From Pleurocapsa sp. MO_226.B13 (GTDB lineage Bacteria > Cyanobacteriota > Cyanobacteriia > Cyanobacteriales > Xenococcaceae), in NCBI GenBank assembly GCA_030064795.1, contig JASJEI010000021.1:1-50051 (forward strand): a stretch of 50,051 nt of DNA, written 5' to 3'. This document shows positions 9,925 to 18,285 of the stretch, piece after piece. A program made the translations under genes and the position numbers. The notes beneath the pieces were generated by a model, which saw only the letters and a program-made list of their open reading frames with translations, searched no databases and was not told the DNA's origin. Every line of letters begins with the position of its first letter. The stretch's first letter is position 1.

Positions 9925-10012
9925 CCTGCTACATGCGGCTAAAGCCTTTGTCCTGCTACATGCGGCTAAAGCCTTTGTCCTGCTACATGCGGCTAAAGCC
10001 TTTGTCCTGCTT
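9925..10012. repeat. 27-bp unit in three exact tandem copies plus a partial copy
   Basis: Three contiguous identical units occupy 9925-9951, 9952-9978 and 9979-10005, each beginning CCTGCTACATGCGGCTAAAG, followed by a partial fourth unit (CCTGCTT). No spacers separate them, so this is not CRISPR. It lies in the spacer between the two convergent-side minus-strand genes, 12-99 bp from the end of the cyclotransferase-like gene. The GGCTAAAGCC core is palindromic. Confidence 0.9.
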
Positions 10013-10023
10013 CCCCCAACCCA

Positions 10024-10635
10024 TCAATTAATTATTGACAGAGTACTAGTTGGCTCGTTTACTCGGCATCTTTGGAGATCTAGGATGGGAATTTTCGGTT
10101 TATCGGTTGTAGCAAGATAGTTATTAAAAATGCGATCGCCCAGTGAAGCATAGGCGCGAGCGACGGAATTAAGATAATCGCTAGCAATTATCGAGCGATT
10201 CTGCCTCAATCCAGCTTGATAACGTTGTTTGGCTTCCTCAAGCCCTATATACGTCCAGGCTCTCCCCTCAATATCCCTATTAAGCTGGCTGGCGATCTCT
10301 ATTCTTTGATAATTTCGCTCTCGCCGATCTAAACTTTTCAATTCTGCTTGAGAAACGCGAAATAAAATTCCCAGGATCGTTTCATCTTGAGCGGGACGTA
10401 TATTAAGAAAAGTGACAAAACCCCCTGGTCTGTTACCCGAAGCGCGATCGCGATAGTATTTGTAATTGGGTAAATTCTGGCTGTTGTCCATCGCCACATT
10501 CCAGCAACGACGAAAGTTGTTTAGACCGCAAATTATAAAATCTAGATCGGGCGTTAATTTCCGTCCCAGATATCGCTCCAGATTATTGATATGTACCAAC
10601 GAACCATAACCAAAGACAAAATTTGTCGCGTTCAT
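10024..10635 (-). CDS. Gamma-glutamylcyclotransferase-like (AIG2/GGCT fold) protein
   Basis: The 203-residue product opens with the family's substrate-binding loop FGYGSLV (residues 8-14). The acidic residue expected to act in catalysis is found in LDRRERNYQRIEI near residue 105. Members of this fold cyclise gamma-glutamyl groups to 5-oxoproline, act on gamma-glutamylamines, or (ChaC branch) degrade glutathione. The exact substrate cannot be read from the sequence. The final ~60 residues (SIIASDYLNSVARAYASLGD) form a helical extension beyond the minimal domain. It lies just downstream of sigA on the same strand, but the sigA terminator separates them. Confidence 0.8.
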   Translation of the reverse strand: MNATNFVFGYGSLVHINNLERYLGRKLTPDLDFIICGLNNFRRCWNVAMDNSQNLPNYKYYRDRASGNRPGGFVTFLNIRPAQDETILGILFRVSQAELKSLDRRERNYQRIEIASQLNRDIEGRAWTYIGLEEAKQRYQAGLRQNRSIIASDYLNSVARAYASLGDRIFNNYLATTDKPKIPILDLQRCRVNEPTSTLSIIN

Positions 10636-10674
10636 AAAAATTTAACTGGTGGGCAGAACAATCGCATCATTCGT

Positions 10675-10708
10675 AAAAAAAGGACTGGCGTTTTAATTTT
10701 GCCAATCC
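10675..10708 (-). terminator. Rho-independent terminator of sigA
   Basis: Read on the minus strand, GGATTGGC pairs with GCCAGTCC (one G-U pair) around an 11-nt A/T-rich loop and is followed by seven T residues. It starts 37 bp after the sigA stop codon. Confidence 0.88.
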
Positions 10709-10744
10709 TGTCACTATCTATCTCAAGGTAGATTTACTTATTAG

Positions 10745-11866
10745 TTAGCGAATATATTCTTTAAGTATGCTGTTGCGATTGGGATGACGTAGCTTGCGTA
10801 ATGCCTTAGCCTCTATTTGACGAATACGCTCGCGGGTAACATTAAAGATTTGTCCGATTTCCTCTAATGTTTTCATGCGACCATCATCAAGACCATAGCG
10901 TAAACGTAGCACATCGCGTTCGCGGGGACTTAGCGTATCTAGTACGCTTTCTAGATCTTCTCTTAGTAAACTCTTGGACACCTGATCCTCTGGAGTTTCA
11001 CCATCAGCCTCGATAAAATCGCCCAGACGGGAGTCTTCTTCTTTACCAATAGGAGTTTCTAAGGAAATAGGTAATTGAGCGGATTTAGCGATAAATCTGA
11101 GCTTCTCGATGGTCATCTCCATGCGAGTTGCTATTTCTTCTTCAGTCGGTTTGCGACCTTGTTCTTGAGAAAGTAATTTAGTAGTTTTTTTAATCCGAGA
11201 GATAGTTTCATAGAGGTGGACGGGAAGACGAATAGTGCGAGACTGATCGGCGATCGCTCTGGTAATAGCTTGTCTGATCCACCAGGTAGCATAAGTAGAA
11301 AATTTATAACCTTTTTCGTGGTCGAATTTTTCGGCTGCTCGAATAAGACCTAAAGAGCCTTCTTGAATCAAGTCTTGGAAAGATAAGCCACGGTTCATAT
11401 ATTTTTTGGCAATAGATACAACCAAACGGAGGTTAGACTGAACCATCTTATCCTTAGCTCTTCTGCCCAGAAAGAGGCGACGGCGGAATTTGCGATACTC
11501 CATATCGACTTCTCTGGCCCATTCCTCATCGGTAGCTTCTCGACCTAGACCATCTTCTAGACTATCTTTTAGTCTTTCTAGCTCCAATAAATCGGCAATT
11601 TGGCGAGCTAACTCAATTTCTTCTTCTGCCCTTAACAGTCGAATCCGACCAATTTCTTGTAGATAAATCCGAATAGAATCTTCTGTATAGGGTTTCTTTC
11701 GGCCACGTTCAGCACGGCGAGTAGTTCCCGCTTTTTTCTTTTTCCCTTTAGCTGCCGGTTTTAGATCAACATCGTCTTGGCTTTTATTTGTATCTTCTTC
11801 GATTAGGATTTCCCAATCGTTTCCAGGATTGGCGATTGTTGCTAGAACTTGATTAGCTTGGGTCAT
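10745..11866 (-). CDS. sigA: Group 1 (primary) RNA polymerase sigma factor SigA/RpoD
   Basis: The 373-residue protein has all sigma-70 regions in order: region 1.2 ([21 protein letters not shown]), regions 2.1-2.4 ([20 protein letters not shown] through [15 protein letters not shown]), region 3, and region 4.2 ([20 protein letters not shown]) ending in [16 protein letters not shown]. The basic leader [19 protein letters not shown] before region 1.2 is typical of cyanobacterial principal sigma factors, which have a short region 1.1. It directs transcription of housekeeping genes. The gene has a long upstream spacer (over 500 bp) and its own terminator, so it is probably monocistronic. Confidence 0.95.
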   Translation of the reverse strand: MTQANQVLATIANPGNDWEILIEEDTNKSQDDVDLKPAAKGKKKKAGTTRRAERGRKKPYTEDSIRIYLQEIGRIRLLRAEEEIELARQIADLLELERLKDSLEDGLGREATDEEWAREVDMEYRKFRRRLFLGRRAKDKMVQSNLRLVVSIAKKYMNRGLSFQDLIQEGSLGLIRAAEKFDHEKGYKFSTYATWWIRQAITRAIADQSRTIRLPVHLYETISRIKKTTKLLSQEQGRKPTEEEIATRMEMTIEKLRFIAKSAQLPISLETPIGKEEDSRLGDFIEADGETPEDQVSKSLLREDLESVLDTLSPRERDVLRLRYGLDDGRMKTLEEIGQIFNVTRERIRQIEAKALRKLRHPNRNSILKEYIR

Positions 11867-12400
11867 GCCGTTTTCCTCTTGCTCCTTCAGTGAGAATTTA
11901 ATGATATTTGTTTAATTGACTTGTTTAGTTGCGTGGGACTTAAGCTTGTGTCTAATTACACCTGTCCTGACTCTTTATTACCGAGATTATTTGCCGATAA
12001 CCAACAGCTTGGAGAAAGCTAATTGGTATCAAGCGAAAAAGGATCGGGGTTAGTGTTATCAACTAGATTTTCCGATTATTTTCCGATTTTAGCCTTGATT
12101 ACGATGACTTGGGTGAAGTTTAGACAGAAATTACTAGTTTTTTCTTCAAGAAGTATAAAGAAACCACGAAGTTTTCTTTAGTTTGTCCCTATGGCATTGT
12201 AAGCAATTTAACGAAAAATAACACGGATTAGTTTTTTGTCAGGCAGAAATTGCTCTCTCAACTTCGGTAATTAAATATCTAAACATACTTAAATATACCT
12301 AAAAAATATTACTTAATGCCCTCCTAGGGGATTGAAAAGCGAGACTAAAATTCATTATTACTAAGAAAGGACTAAAAAACATAGGACATAAGTTTATTTC
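11867..12400. other. Long spacer upstream of sigA
   Basis: This spacer of about 530 bp precedes sigA (minus strand) and a doubtful small plus-strand frame. It is AT-rich and I recognise no RNA gene. The length suggests a long 5' leader or several promoters for sigA, which is inference. A short repeat pattern AAACATACTTAAATATACCT occurs at 12281-12300; a similar motif recurs near 37831. Confidence 0.4.
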
Positions 12401-12700
12401 ATGGATATAATTACTACGCTGTTTGGTGGAGTTACCTTGAATACTTTAGGGTCTCACCCCCCAGCAGAACCAGCTAGTAATAGTACGGTAAAACATAAAG
12501 CTCTAGATTGGGCAAGTCAGAGATTATTCCACGCCCTCAATGACGGAGACGGCAAGTATCGTGGGTCGGCTAGCTGCTTGAGACCCCGAAAAACGAAGAG
12601 GCGCGATCGCTTTTCGGGGCTAGATTCGGTAAAGGACACTAACGAAGTAATTAAGGAAACAAAAACAAGGAAAAAGAAGAGAACTAGCAATGATAACTAG
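12401..12700 (+). CDS. Doubtful small ORF, 99 residues, function unknown
   Basis: The frame encodes MDIITTLFGGVTLNTLGSHP and then a highly basic tail (TKTRKKKRTSNDN). I recognise no family and there is no good ribosome-binding site before ATG 12401. Inside the frame, CCCCGAAAA (12584-12592) and TTTTCGGGG (12611-12619) form a 9-bp inverted repeat around a HIP1 site, and a GGGTCTCA/TGAGACCC pair lies further apart. These structured elements argue that this stretch may be non-coding. It lies 94 bp before the nickel importer operon, so a regulatory leader is an alternative. Confidence 0.3.
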   Translation: MDIITTLFGGVTLNTLGSHPPAEPASNSTVKHKALDWASQRLFHALNDGDGKYRGSASCLRPRKTKRRDRFSGLDSVKDTNEVIKETKTRKKKRTSNDN

Positions 12701-12794
12701 CAACTGAGCGTCAATTCTTGAGAAAAACTGGAGAAAACTGCTTGGTTTTCGAGAAAAATCTTACAATCCTTTATTAGTAGCCCTACAGTGACTT

Positions 12795-13262
12795 ATGAAT
12801 CGGTTTTACTTTTTTCTGGCTCTGTTATCAACAGTAGCAATAGGACAGCAAGCCCTAGCTCACGGAGCAAATATTGAGTATCAGGAAACTTACGCTATTA
12901 CCATTCAAGCCAAATACGACGACGGTACGCCGATGGCGAATGCTCAGGTGGTTGTTTACGCCCCCAGCGATCGCGCTACGCCCTGGCTAAAAGGGACAAC
13001 GGATGAGTCGGGCAATTTTACTTTTATTCCCGACCGACAGCCCGAAAATCTAGGCAATTGGGATATTAAGGTGCGTCAGTCTGGACATGGCAATATTACT
13101 AGTATTCCGATAACCAATGATGTCCAAGCTGGAGAGCAGTCCCAAGTTCAGTCACTGGCTACTAAAACTGGCTATAATCCCATGCAAAAAATGGTAATGG
13201 CCGCAGCGGGAGTTTGGGGCTGTGTTGGTACGGCTTTGTTTTTTTCTCGTAAGTCTTCTTAA
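12795..13262 (+). CDS. nikL: NikL-type accessory component of a nickel/cobalt ECF importer
   Basis: The 155-residue protein has a signal peptide (FYFFLALLSTVAIGQQALA) whose predicted cleavage leaves His as the first mature residue (HGANIEYQ). A carboxypeptidase-regulatory-like beta-sandwich follows (YDDGTPMANAQVVVYAPSDR, then GTTDESGNFTFIPD), and a C-terminal membrane helix (MVMAAAGVWGCVGTALFF) ends in SRKSS. Such anchored periplasmic modules accompany NikM-type ECF metal transporters and probably present the metal to the membrane unit. It lies 23 bp before nikM, followed by nikQ and nikO, which is the basis for the name. DUF4198-like sandwich proteins elsewhere have other roles, so context carries much weight. 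Confidence 0.8.
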   Translation: MNRFYFFLALLSTVAIGQQALAHGANIEYQETYAITIQAKYDDGTPMANAQVVVYAPSDRATPWLKGTTDESGNFTFIPDRQPENLGNWDIKVRQSGHGNITSIPITNDVQAGEQSQVQSLATKTGYNPMQKMVMAAAGVWGCVGTALFFSRKSS

Positions 13263-13285
13263 AAAAAGTTAATTTTAGTTTTTGA

Positions 13286-13924
13286 ATGCACATTCCCGAC
13301 GGTTTTCTTTCCCCCGATATTTGTCTGACTGGTTATGCTCTAACTGGTGGCGTTACCTGGTATTCCTTGAGTCAGATTAAGCGCGATCGCTACACTCAAG
13401 CAAATATTCCCAAAGCTTCCTTATTAACAGCTGCTTTTTTTGTGGCTTCTTTGATTCATATACCCATTCCCCCCACTAGCGTTCATCTGATTTTTAATGG
13501 TTTGATGGGTGCAGTATTGGGTTTTTATGCCTTTCCCGCCATCCTGATTGGTTTATTTTTCCAGGCGGTAATGTTTCAGCATGGAGGAATGTCCACTTTG
13601 GGGGTAAATGCAATTATTTTAGGCTCGCCGGCGATCGCCGCCCATCTTCTGTTTCGACAACGCGATCGTTTACAAGGAAAGAAACAACTCTTAACCAAAG
13701 TACTGTCTTTTGCTGCGGGTGCGGGAGCATTGTTACTGTCGGCAACTATGTTTGCCACCTTATTAGTTACTAATATCTCACCAGATATGGACGTTGACGC
13801 CGAAAGAACGGCGATCTTGGTGTCTATGGGTAGCTATGCTATTCAAGCCGTAATCGAGGGTGTATTTTGCGTCATGTTGGTTTCTTTTCTCGAACAGGTC
13901 AAGCCAGAATTATTGCGGTCTTAA
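13286..13924 (+). CDS. nikM: Nickel/cobalt ECF transporter substrate-specific subunit (NikM/CbiM)
   Basis: The 212-residue membrane protein starts MHIPDGFLSPDICLTGYALT. In this family the N-terminal Met-His segment inserts into the protein and His2 with a second His (here within VASLIHIPIPPTSVHLIFNG) binds Ni or Co. Six or so hydrophobic helices follow (LMGAVLGFYAFPAILIGLFF and AVMFQHGGMSTLGVNAIILG are hallmark stretches). A NikL-type partner upstream and the absence of cobalamin genes or a visible B12 riboswitch favour nickel over cobalt, but sequence alone does not separate them. Imported nickel would supply urease, hydrogenase or Ni-superoxide dismutase, none of which is in this window. 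Confidence 0.9.
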   Translation: MHIPDGFLSPDICLTGYALTGGVTWYSLSQIKRDRYTQANIPKASLLTAAFFVASLIHIPIPPTSVHLIFNGLMGAVLGFYAFPAILIGLFFQAVMFQHGGMSTLGVNAIILGSPAIAAHLLFRQRDRLQGKKQLLTKVLSFAAGAGALLLSATMFATLLVTNISPDMDVDAERTAILVSMGSYAIQAVIEGVFCVMLVSFLEQVKPELLRS

Positions 13925-13962
13925 TTAGGAATTCGGAGTTAGTAGTAATCAGTAATTAGACC

Positions 13963-14754
13963 ATGAAATTAGTCCTAGATCGTTATGCGCATTTAGATTC
14001 TCCGTTGCATCGTTGGCGACAGGAATATAAATTAGTCGGCTTGCTAAGTTTGATTTTTGCCTTTGCTTTTATTCAAAATCTGTGGTTGTTGCCAGTAATG
14101 ATTACAATCACCAGTATTTTATTTCTAATTTCAGCAATACCCGTTTCATTTCTAATTACGCGGTTGCGCTATCCAAGCTGGTTTATCTTGGCGGTAATTG
14201 TTCTCTTGCCTTTTGTTTCTGGCAGTACTCCCATATTTGAATGGGGCTATTTGACAATCAAAGCCGAAGGATGTTGGCAAGCACTGTTAATTTCGGTGCG
14301 TTTTTTTTGTATCCTCACACTCAGCCTGATTTTGTTTGGTACTGCTCCTTTTTTGAGTAGTATCAAAGCCATGCGATCGCTAGGATTACCGCGAGTAATT
14401 GTGGATATGACCTTGCTCTCCTATCGCTATCTAGAGGAATTAGGCGAAATGCTCATAACTATGCAGCGAGCCATGAAATTGAGAGGATTTCAGCCCCGAA
14501 ATCTGAGTCGTCGTAATTTAAAAATTTTTGCCCAGTTAACTGGTAGCATTTTGATTAGAAGTTACGAACGTTCTCTAAGAATTTATCAAGCCATGATTCT
14601 TAGGGGTTACGGTAGCCAAACAAACTCTAGAAAAAAACCAGGGAAATTTAGTTTAAACAGATATGGCGATCGCTACAGCCTTCTGGCAACGATGATGGCA
14701 TTACTTACAGCAGTCTTATTGATTGCTATGGAAGTTTTGTTACCAAATTTTTGA
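13963..14754 (+). CDS. nikQ: ECF transporter transmembrane (T) subunit, NikQ/CbiQ type
   Basis: The 263-residue protein has hydrophobic helices in the first 110 residues and near the C-terminus (LLATMMALLTAVLLIAMEVL). Between them lie the two cytoplasmic coupling motifs of T-components, MQRAMKLRG and IYQAMILRG, whose Ala-x-x-x-Arg-Gly pattern contacts the ATPase grooves. It follows nikM by 38 bp and precedes the ATPase by 54 bp, all on the plus strand, so it is best read as one transcript. The start MKLVLDRYAHLDSPLHRWR is typical of CbiQ proteins. The protein couples ATP hydrolysis to movement of the M subunit. Confidence 0.9.
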   Translation: MKLVLDRYAHLDSPLHRWRQEYKLVGLLSLIFAFAFIQNLWLLPVMITITSILFLISAIPVSFLITRLRYPSWFILAVIVLLPFVSGSTPIFEWGYLTIKAEGCWQALLISVRFFCILTLSLILFGTAPFLSSIKAMRSLGLPRVIVDMTLLSYRYLEELGEMLITMQRAMKLRGFQPRNLSRRNLKIFAQLTGSILIRSYERSLRIYQAMILRGYGSQTNSRKKPGKFSLNRYGDRYSLLATMMALLTAVLLIAMEVLLPNF

Positions 14755-14808
14755 GATGGTTTGGGCGATCGCTCGAACTAGTAATCACCACCAAAATAAA
14801 AAAAATCA

Positions 14809-15579
14809 ATGAAGGATCTAGTAAAAACTGCCAATCAACTGTCTGTGAGAACCAAAGCTATTTCTATATCTAATTTGTGTTTTAGTTATGGACGCGAAAG
14901 AGCGATTCTCACCGATATAAATTTGGAGATTGCTACAGGAGAAACCGTAGGTTTGATTGGGGCAAATGGTGCAGGAAAAACTAGTTTGTTTTTGACTATT
15001 TGTGGTATTTTGCAACCTACCTATGGCGAAATAAAATTACTAGATCGCCCCATACAAGCAGGACGGTTCAACCCAGAAATCGGCTTAGTATTTCAAAATC
15101 CCGACGATCAGCTATTTTGCCCGACGGTACGGGATGATATTGCTTTTGGGTTAGAAAATATTAACCTCGATCCCGAAGAAATAGAAACTCGGATCGATAC
15201 CGCTTTAGCGATGACTGGAGTTACCCATTTAGCCAGTCGCATTTCACATCAGCTTTCTGGGGGAGAAAAATGTATGGTAGCGATCGCTGCTGTCTTGGCT
15301 ATGCTTCCCCAGATAGTATTGTATGATGAGCCTAGTGCCAATTTGGACTTACGAGCCAGACGAAGATTAATTCAATTTCTTTTAGCCTCTCATGAAACAA
15401 TTATGGTTTCTTCCCACGATTTAGAATTAATTTTAGAAGTATGCGATCGCGTTATTATGCTAAATCAAGGTAGGATTGTTGCCGATGGTGTTCCAGACGA
15501 GATTATGAAAAACAAGCAGTTAATGGAAACAAATGGCTTGGAAGTACCTCATTCTTTGACTCACAAACATGAAGGATAA
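14809..15579 (+). CDS. nikO: ECF transporter ATP-binding subunit, NikO/CbiO type
   Basis: The 256-residue ABC ATPase carries Walker A (GANGAGKTS), Q-loop (LVFQNPDDQLF), signature LSGGEK, Walker B (IVLYDEPSANLD) and switch His (VSSHD). NPDDQ in the Q-loop region is characteristic of ECF ATPases. The N-terminus (MKDLVKTANQLSVRTKAISI) is longer than needed, so a downstream start is possible, but no better ATG with a ribosome site is seen. It likely forms a homodimer with NikQ-NikM as a cytoplasmic engine for metal uptake. raf1 begins only 27 bp downstream. Confidence 0.92.
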   Translation: MKDLVKTANQLSVRTKAISISNLCFSYGRERAILTDINLEIATGETVGLIGANGAGKTSLFLTICGILQPTYGEIKLLDRPIQAGRFNPEIGLVFQNPDDQLFCPTVRDDIAFGLENINLDPEEIETRIDTALAMTGVTHLASRISHQLSGGEKCMVAIAAVLAMLPQIVLYDEPSANLDLRARRRLIQFLLASHETIMVSSHDLELILEVCDRVIMLNQGRIVADGVPDEIMKNKQLMETNGLEVPHSLTHKHEG

Positions 15580-15606
15580 AAGAATCAGGAATAAGAGGAA
15601 AGAAAT

Positions 15607-16683
15607 ATGAGTAGTATTCCACAAGACGATCGAATTCAAATCTCAGAAGCCGAAGCCCAGGAAATGATGCGATCGCTATTGCACAAAGAAGATACTTGGG
15701 TAGAATGGGGGCAAATTTGTCAAAAGCTACAAAAAGCTGGTTATAGTACGCAACAAATTTTTGAGGATACGGGGTTTCAAAATAGCCAGCAAAATCTGGT
15801 GATTGTCGCCTCCCAAGTTTATAACAATTTGGTTCAAGGGGATGTTGCACCAGAGGTTTTAGCCTATTATAAAGGCCCTCGAAGCGACGTACTGCATGAA
15901 TTTCGCGTCTTGAATCAAAAACAACGGGTAGACGCTGCTCTGCTGGCTTACGATAAGCGGTTAAATGTAGACGGAGCGCATCTAGTAGCCAAAGCGATTA
16001 AAGATGTCTCGCGGATGTCTCAGCTACCAGAAGCATTTACCAATCATCCTGGAGACTGGGTGGCATACTTATCTTGGAAAAGAGCTAAAGCTCAAAAAGA
16101 TCTGCAACATCGCTCGCGATTAATTGCTCAGGGATTAAAGTTTGCCCATTCTGCTACTGCACGAGAAGCAATTGAGAAATTACTCAGTGATTTTAGCGTT
16201 ATCAAAAGCGTTTCTGAACCCTTATTACCCCTATATCGCCTGGAGATAGAAGAAGAATTACCCCGTATAGTTCCTTTAGTTGGTGCTTATCCTCTCAACA
16301 GTCAAGAAATAGCAGCAGTAGAACAAGTTAAAATCGAGCAACCTTTTGGTAGTATCACCGTCAATCGTGGTAAATATGTACCAATTCCTGGTTGGCAAGC
16401 CGTGTTAAAAGCACGAGATCCCGTAGCTTATTTTTGTAGTAGCGATCGCCTACCAAAATCTCTATCGGGCAAGGCAGAAGAAGTTTTAATTATCGTAGAT
16501 CGTCTCAATACCACTTGGGACGTTAATAGTTATTTTGTTGTCGAAATAGAAGGAAAATTAGAATTGCGTTGGTTTGAAACCGAACCAACCGATCCAATTG
16601 TCGGACAACTAGTCTTGGTTTTACGTCCTAAGAAAATCCTCGACGAAGGCAATATTATCGAACCTTGGCAGATGGACGATTAA
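15607..16683 (+). CDS. raf1: RuBisCO accumulation factor 1
   Basis: The 358-residue protein matches Raf1 end to end. The alpha-helical N-terminal part (SLLHKEDTWVEWGQICQKLQ, VYNNLVQGDVAPEVLAYYKG and LNQKQRVDAALLAYDKRLNV) is followed by a linker and a beta-rich C-terminal dimerisation domain (VNRGKYVPIPGWQAVLKA to LVLRPKKILDEGNIIEPW). Raf1 is a chaperone that clamps folded RbcL dimers and helps build the L8 core. RbcL/RbcS are not in the window. ATG 15607 has AGAGGAAAG upstream. The 27-bp gap after nikO on the same strand makes readthrough from the metal-importer operon possible; a functional link is not implied. Confidence 0.95.
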   Translation: MSSIPQDDRIQISEAEAQEMMRSLLHKEDTWVEWGQICQKLQKAGYSTQQIFEDTGFQNSQQNLVIVASQVYNNLVQGDVAPEVLAYYKGPRSDVLHEFRVLNQKQRVDAALLAYDKRLNVDGAHLVAKAIKDVSRMSQLPEAFTNHPGDWVAYLSWKRAKAQKDLQHRSRLIAQGLKFAHSATAREAIEKLLSDFSVIKSVSEPLLPLYRLEIEEELPRIVPLVGAYPLNSQEIAAVEQVKIEQPFGSITVNRGKYVPIPGWQAVLKARDPVAYFCSSDRLPKSLSGKAEEVLIIVDRLNTTWDVNSYFVVEIEGKLELRWFETEPTDPIVGQLVLVLRPKKILDEGNIIEPWQMDD

Positions 16684-16883
16684 ATTTAATTCGGAATTCG
16701 GAATTCGACGGGCGATACAAGGGGAGGACGTTGCGTTCGGGTTGCCCAATTGCTTTATCGTCTTATTAATTTATAAGAGCGATCGCCATTATAGATAATA
16801 CCAATTCTCAAAAATAGCTAATATGAAATACGAAAAAAAATGATACAAATAAACCTAGGTAGAAATAATGGGCTAGGACGCTG

Positions 16884-17093
16884 ATGAGTGGAGTTATCAA
16901 AATAGAAATAGAGGAAACAACCGACAAACTACGACAACTACTTAAGTCCTCGGAACATCGAAAGGTTAAAGAAAGAATTCAGGTATTATACTGGCTCACT
17001 CTTGAACCAGTAACAACTACAGCAGCGATCGCTTCGTTGCGGCGATACAACCCCTCATTCATGTACAGCATAGCTTTTTATTGTCCCACTTAG
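16884..17093 (+). pseudogene. N-terminal remnant of an IS630-type transposase
   Basis: MSGVIKIEIEETTDKLRQLL and KERIQVLYWLTLEPVTTTAAIASL match the helix-turn-helix start of cyanobacterial IS630 family transposases, which normally exceed 300 residues. Similarity stops near 17040, at a GCGATCGC site, after about 52 residues; the remaining codons look random. No DDE catalytic part, partner ORF or terminal repeats are visible. It marks the left side of the rearranged 16.9-18.6 kb segment. Confidence 0.7.
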
Positions 17094-17205
17094 CGCAACC
17101 AGTGCCAGTTCATCTAGCTTGGCTCAAATCAATATTTGTTTCATACTACAAAATAGCTTCATTTGGAGCAACAGAACCGTATGAGGTATAGAGAAAAGTA
17201 TCTAA

Positions 17206-17994
17206 TCACTTGTTACGCAGCCAGGTCTCGTAGGAGCGAACCGCCCTCTGGTCCACTGCGTAGCGCTCGAGCATCTGCCTAAATTCCGCCACGTTGAACT
17301 CTGGCCAAAGCAAGTCGCTAAAGAACACCCGAGCCAGTGCTGCCTCGACTTGCATAAAGTCATCGAGCTCCCGAACACCCCCGGTAATGATCAGCATCTG
17401 GACTGTGCGCAGCTCGGGCGGTAGAGTACTGCTCCACAGGTGGTCGGCGTACATCTGGTCAGTGATCTCGTCGGGGGTGAGCGTCCCCTCTACACACTGA
17501 GCAGCCAGTCGCCGCGCGGCTTGGATTAAGTCGGAGCGGCTGCTATAGTTGATAGCCATCGATAGGTGAAGCCGGTCGTGAGTGCAAGTCTGCTCGGCCA
17601 CGTACCGCAGGATGTCTCGCTGTGGTGCCAATATGCCATCAATGTCGCCCATCAGATGAAGGCGGATCCCGGTGTCGTGCCACTGTGGTAAGTATTCTAG
17701 GGCAAGTCGGGCGAAGTCAGCCAGCGCCACGCTCCACTGTTGGTAGCCACGGAGCGTCCGACGCAGGTCCCGGACAATATGCAGAGTGAGCGCAGGGATG
17801 CCTTGATGAATGCACTCGTCGGCAATCGCCTGCACCTGGACGAACCCGCGATCGTAGCATTTGTCTAGCGCGATGCCGTGCTGCACGGCCCAGCGGCGAG
17901 CTCCATCGATGTTAGTCGCCACATGGAGCGGCACCGTGGCACATCGGGGAAGGTTTTGGGCGGGGTGGTCATCTTCGAGGTAGTGTTCACACAT
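17206..17994 (-). CDS. Divergent cis-prenyltransferase (UppS-fold) homologue, GC-rich and probably acquired
   Basis: The 262-residue protein aligns along its length with undecaprenyl diphosphate synthases. HVATNIDGARRWAVQHGI corresponds to HVAIIMDGNGRWA and keeps the catalytic Asp (D30). LHLSMAINYSSRSDLIQAAR corresponds to the conserved NIAANYGGR segment, and FFSDLLWPEF to YFTDVLWPDF. Other substrate sites are lost: the SENW segment reads VRDLRR, and the IRTGGEHRISNF segment that binds pyrophosphate reads IITGGVRELDDF. The gene is visibly richer in G+C than its neighbours and uses GC-ending codons, which suggests transfer. It is flanked by an IS630 remnant and a chimera of broken genes. It is unlikely to be the cell's housekeeping UppS; a specialised prenyl or terpene-related activity, or a non-catalytic role, is inference. 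Confidence 0.75.
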   Translation of the reverse strand: MCEHYLEDDHPAQNLPRCATVPLHVATNIDGARRWAVQHGIALDKCYDRGFVQVQAIADECIHQGIPALTLHIVRDLRRTLRGYQQWSVALADFARLALEYLPQWHDTGIRLHLMGDIDGILAPQRDILRYVAEQTCTHDRLHLSMAINYSSRSDLIQAARRLAAQCVEGTLTPDEITDQMYADHLWSSTLPPELRTVQMLIITGGVRELDDFMQVEAALARVFFSDLLWPEFNVAEFRQMLERYAVDQRAVRSYETWLRNK

Positions 17995-18079
17995 CTTATA
18001 TCATGCTTGAGTACGAATGCTAAAGTATTCATCTTCAAATTTAGAATTCAATGGGGAAGTTATCGGGAAGTTTTCTTGA

Positions 18080-18285
18080 GGGGGTTCTTCCTTGGCTATT
18101 TTTGTTTCACAAAACTTTAATGAGCCAGTTTATACCCAACTAACGGTCAAGGATATGTATCGCAAGGAAGGAGAAGCGGATTTTGATGAAACTCACTATT
18201 ATCAACATCCCGAACAGTATGAGTCGATTTTTGCCCCCTACACCCATACTGCGAATATTATGCTCAATGGTATCTATTGGGAGAA
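18080..18285 (+). pseudogene. Fragment of a saccharopine-dehydrogenase/LOR-like N-terminal domain
   Basis: The frame NEPVYTQLTVKDMYRKEGEA followed by DFDETHYYQHPEQYESIFAPY and IMLNGIYWEKQ resembles the alanine-dehydrogenase-like N-terminal domain of bacterial lysine-ketoglutarate reductase/saccharopine dehydrogenase homologues (pattern: YxxHPExYxSxFxxY, then a short spacer and NxIYW). Only about 60 residues remain: a stop codon precedes it at 18077 and similarity ends at about 18285, where a DUF4019-like frame begins. I therefore read it as a broken gene fused by deletion to the next fragment. Family assignment is by recalled pattern and is moderate. Confidence 0.5.

Noticed and set aside
9925..10012. 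Possible CRISPR array
   Set aside because: The repeats are contiguous with no spacers, only 27 bp each in three copies, and no cas genes are near.
12701..12794. Cobalamin or nickel riboswitch before the ECF importer
   Set aside because: The 94-bp gap is too short and shows no B12-box-like GCCACTG or related motif; no NikR-type palindrome was recognised either.
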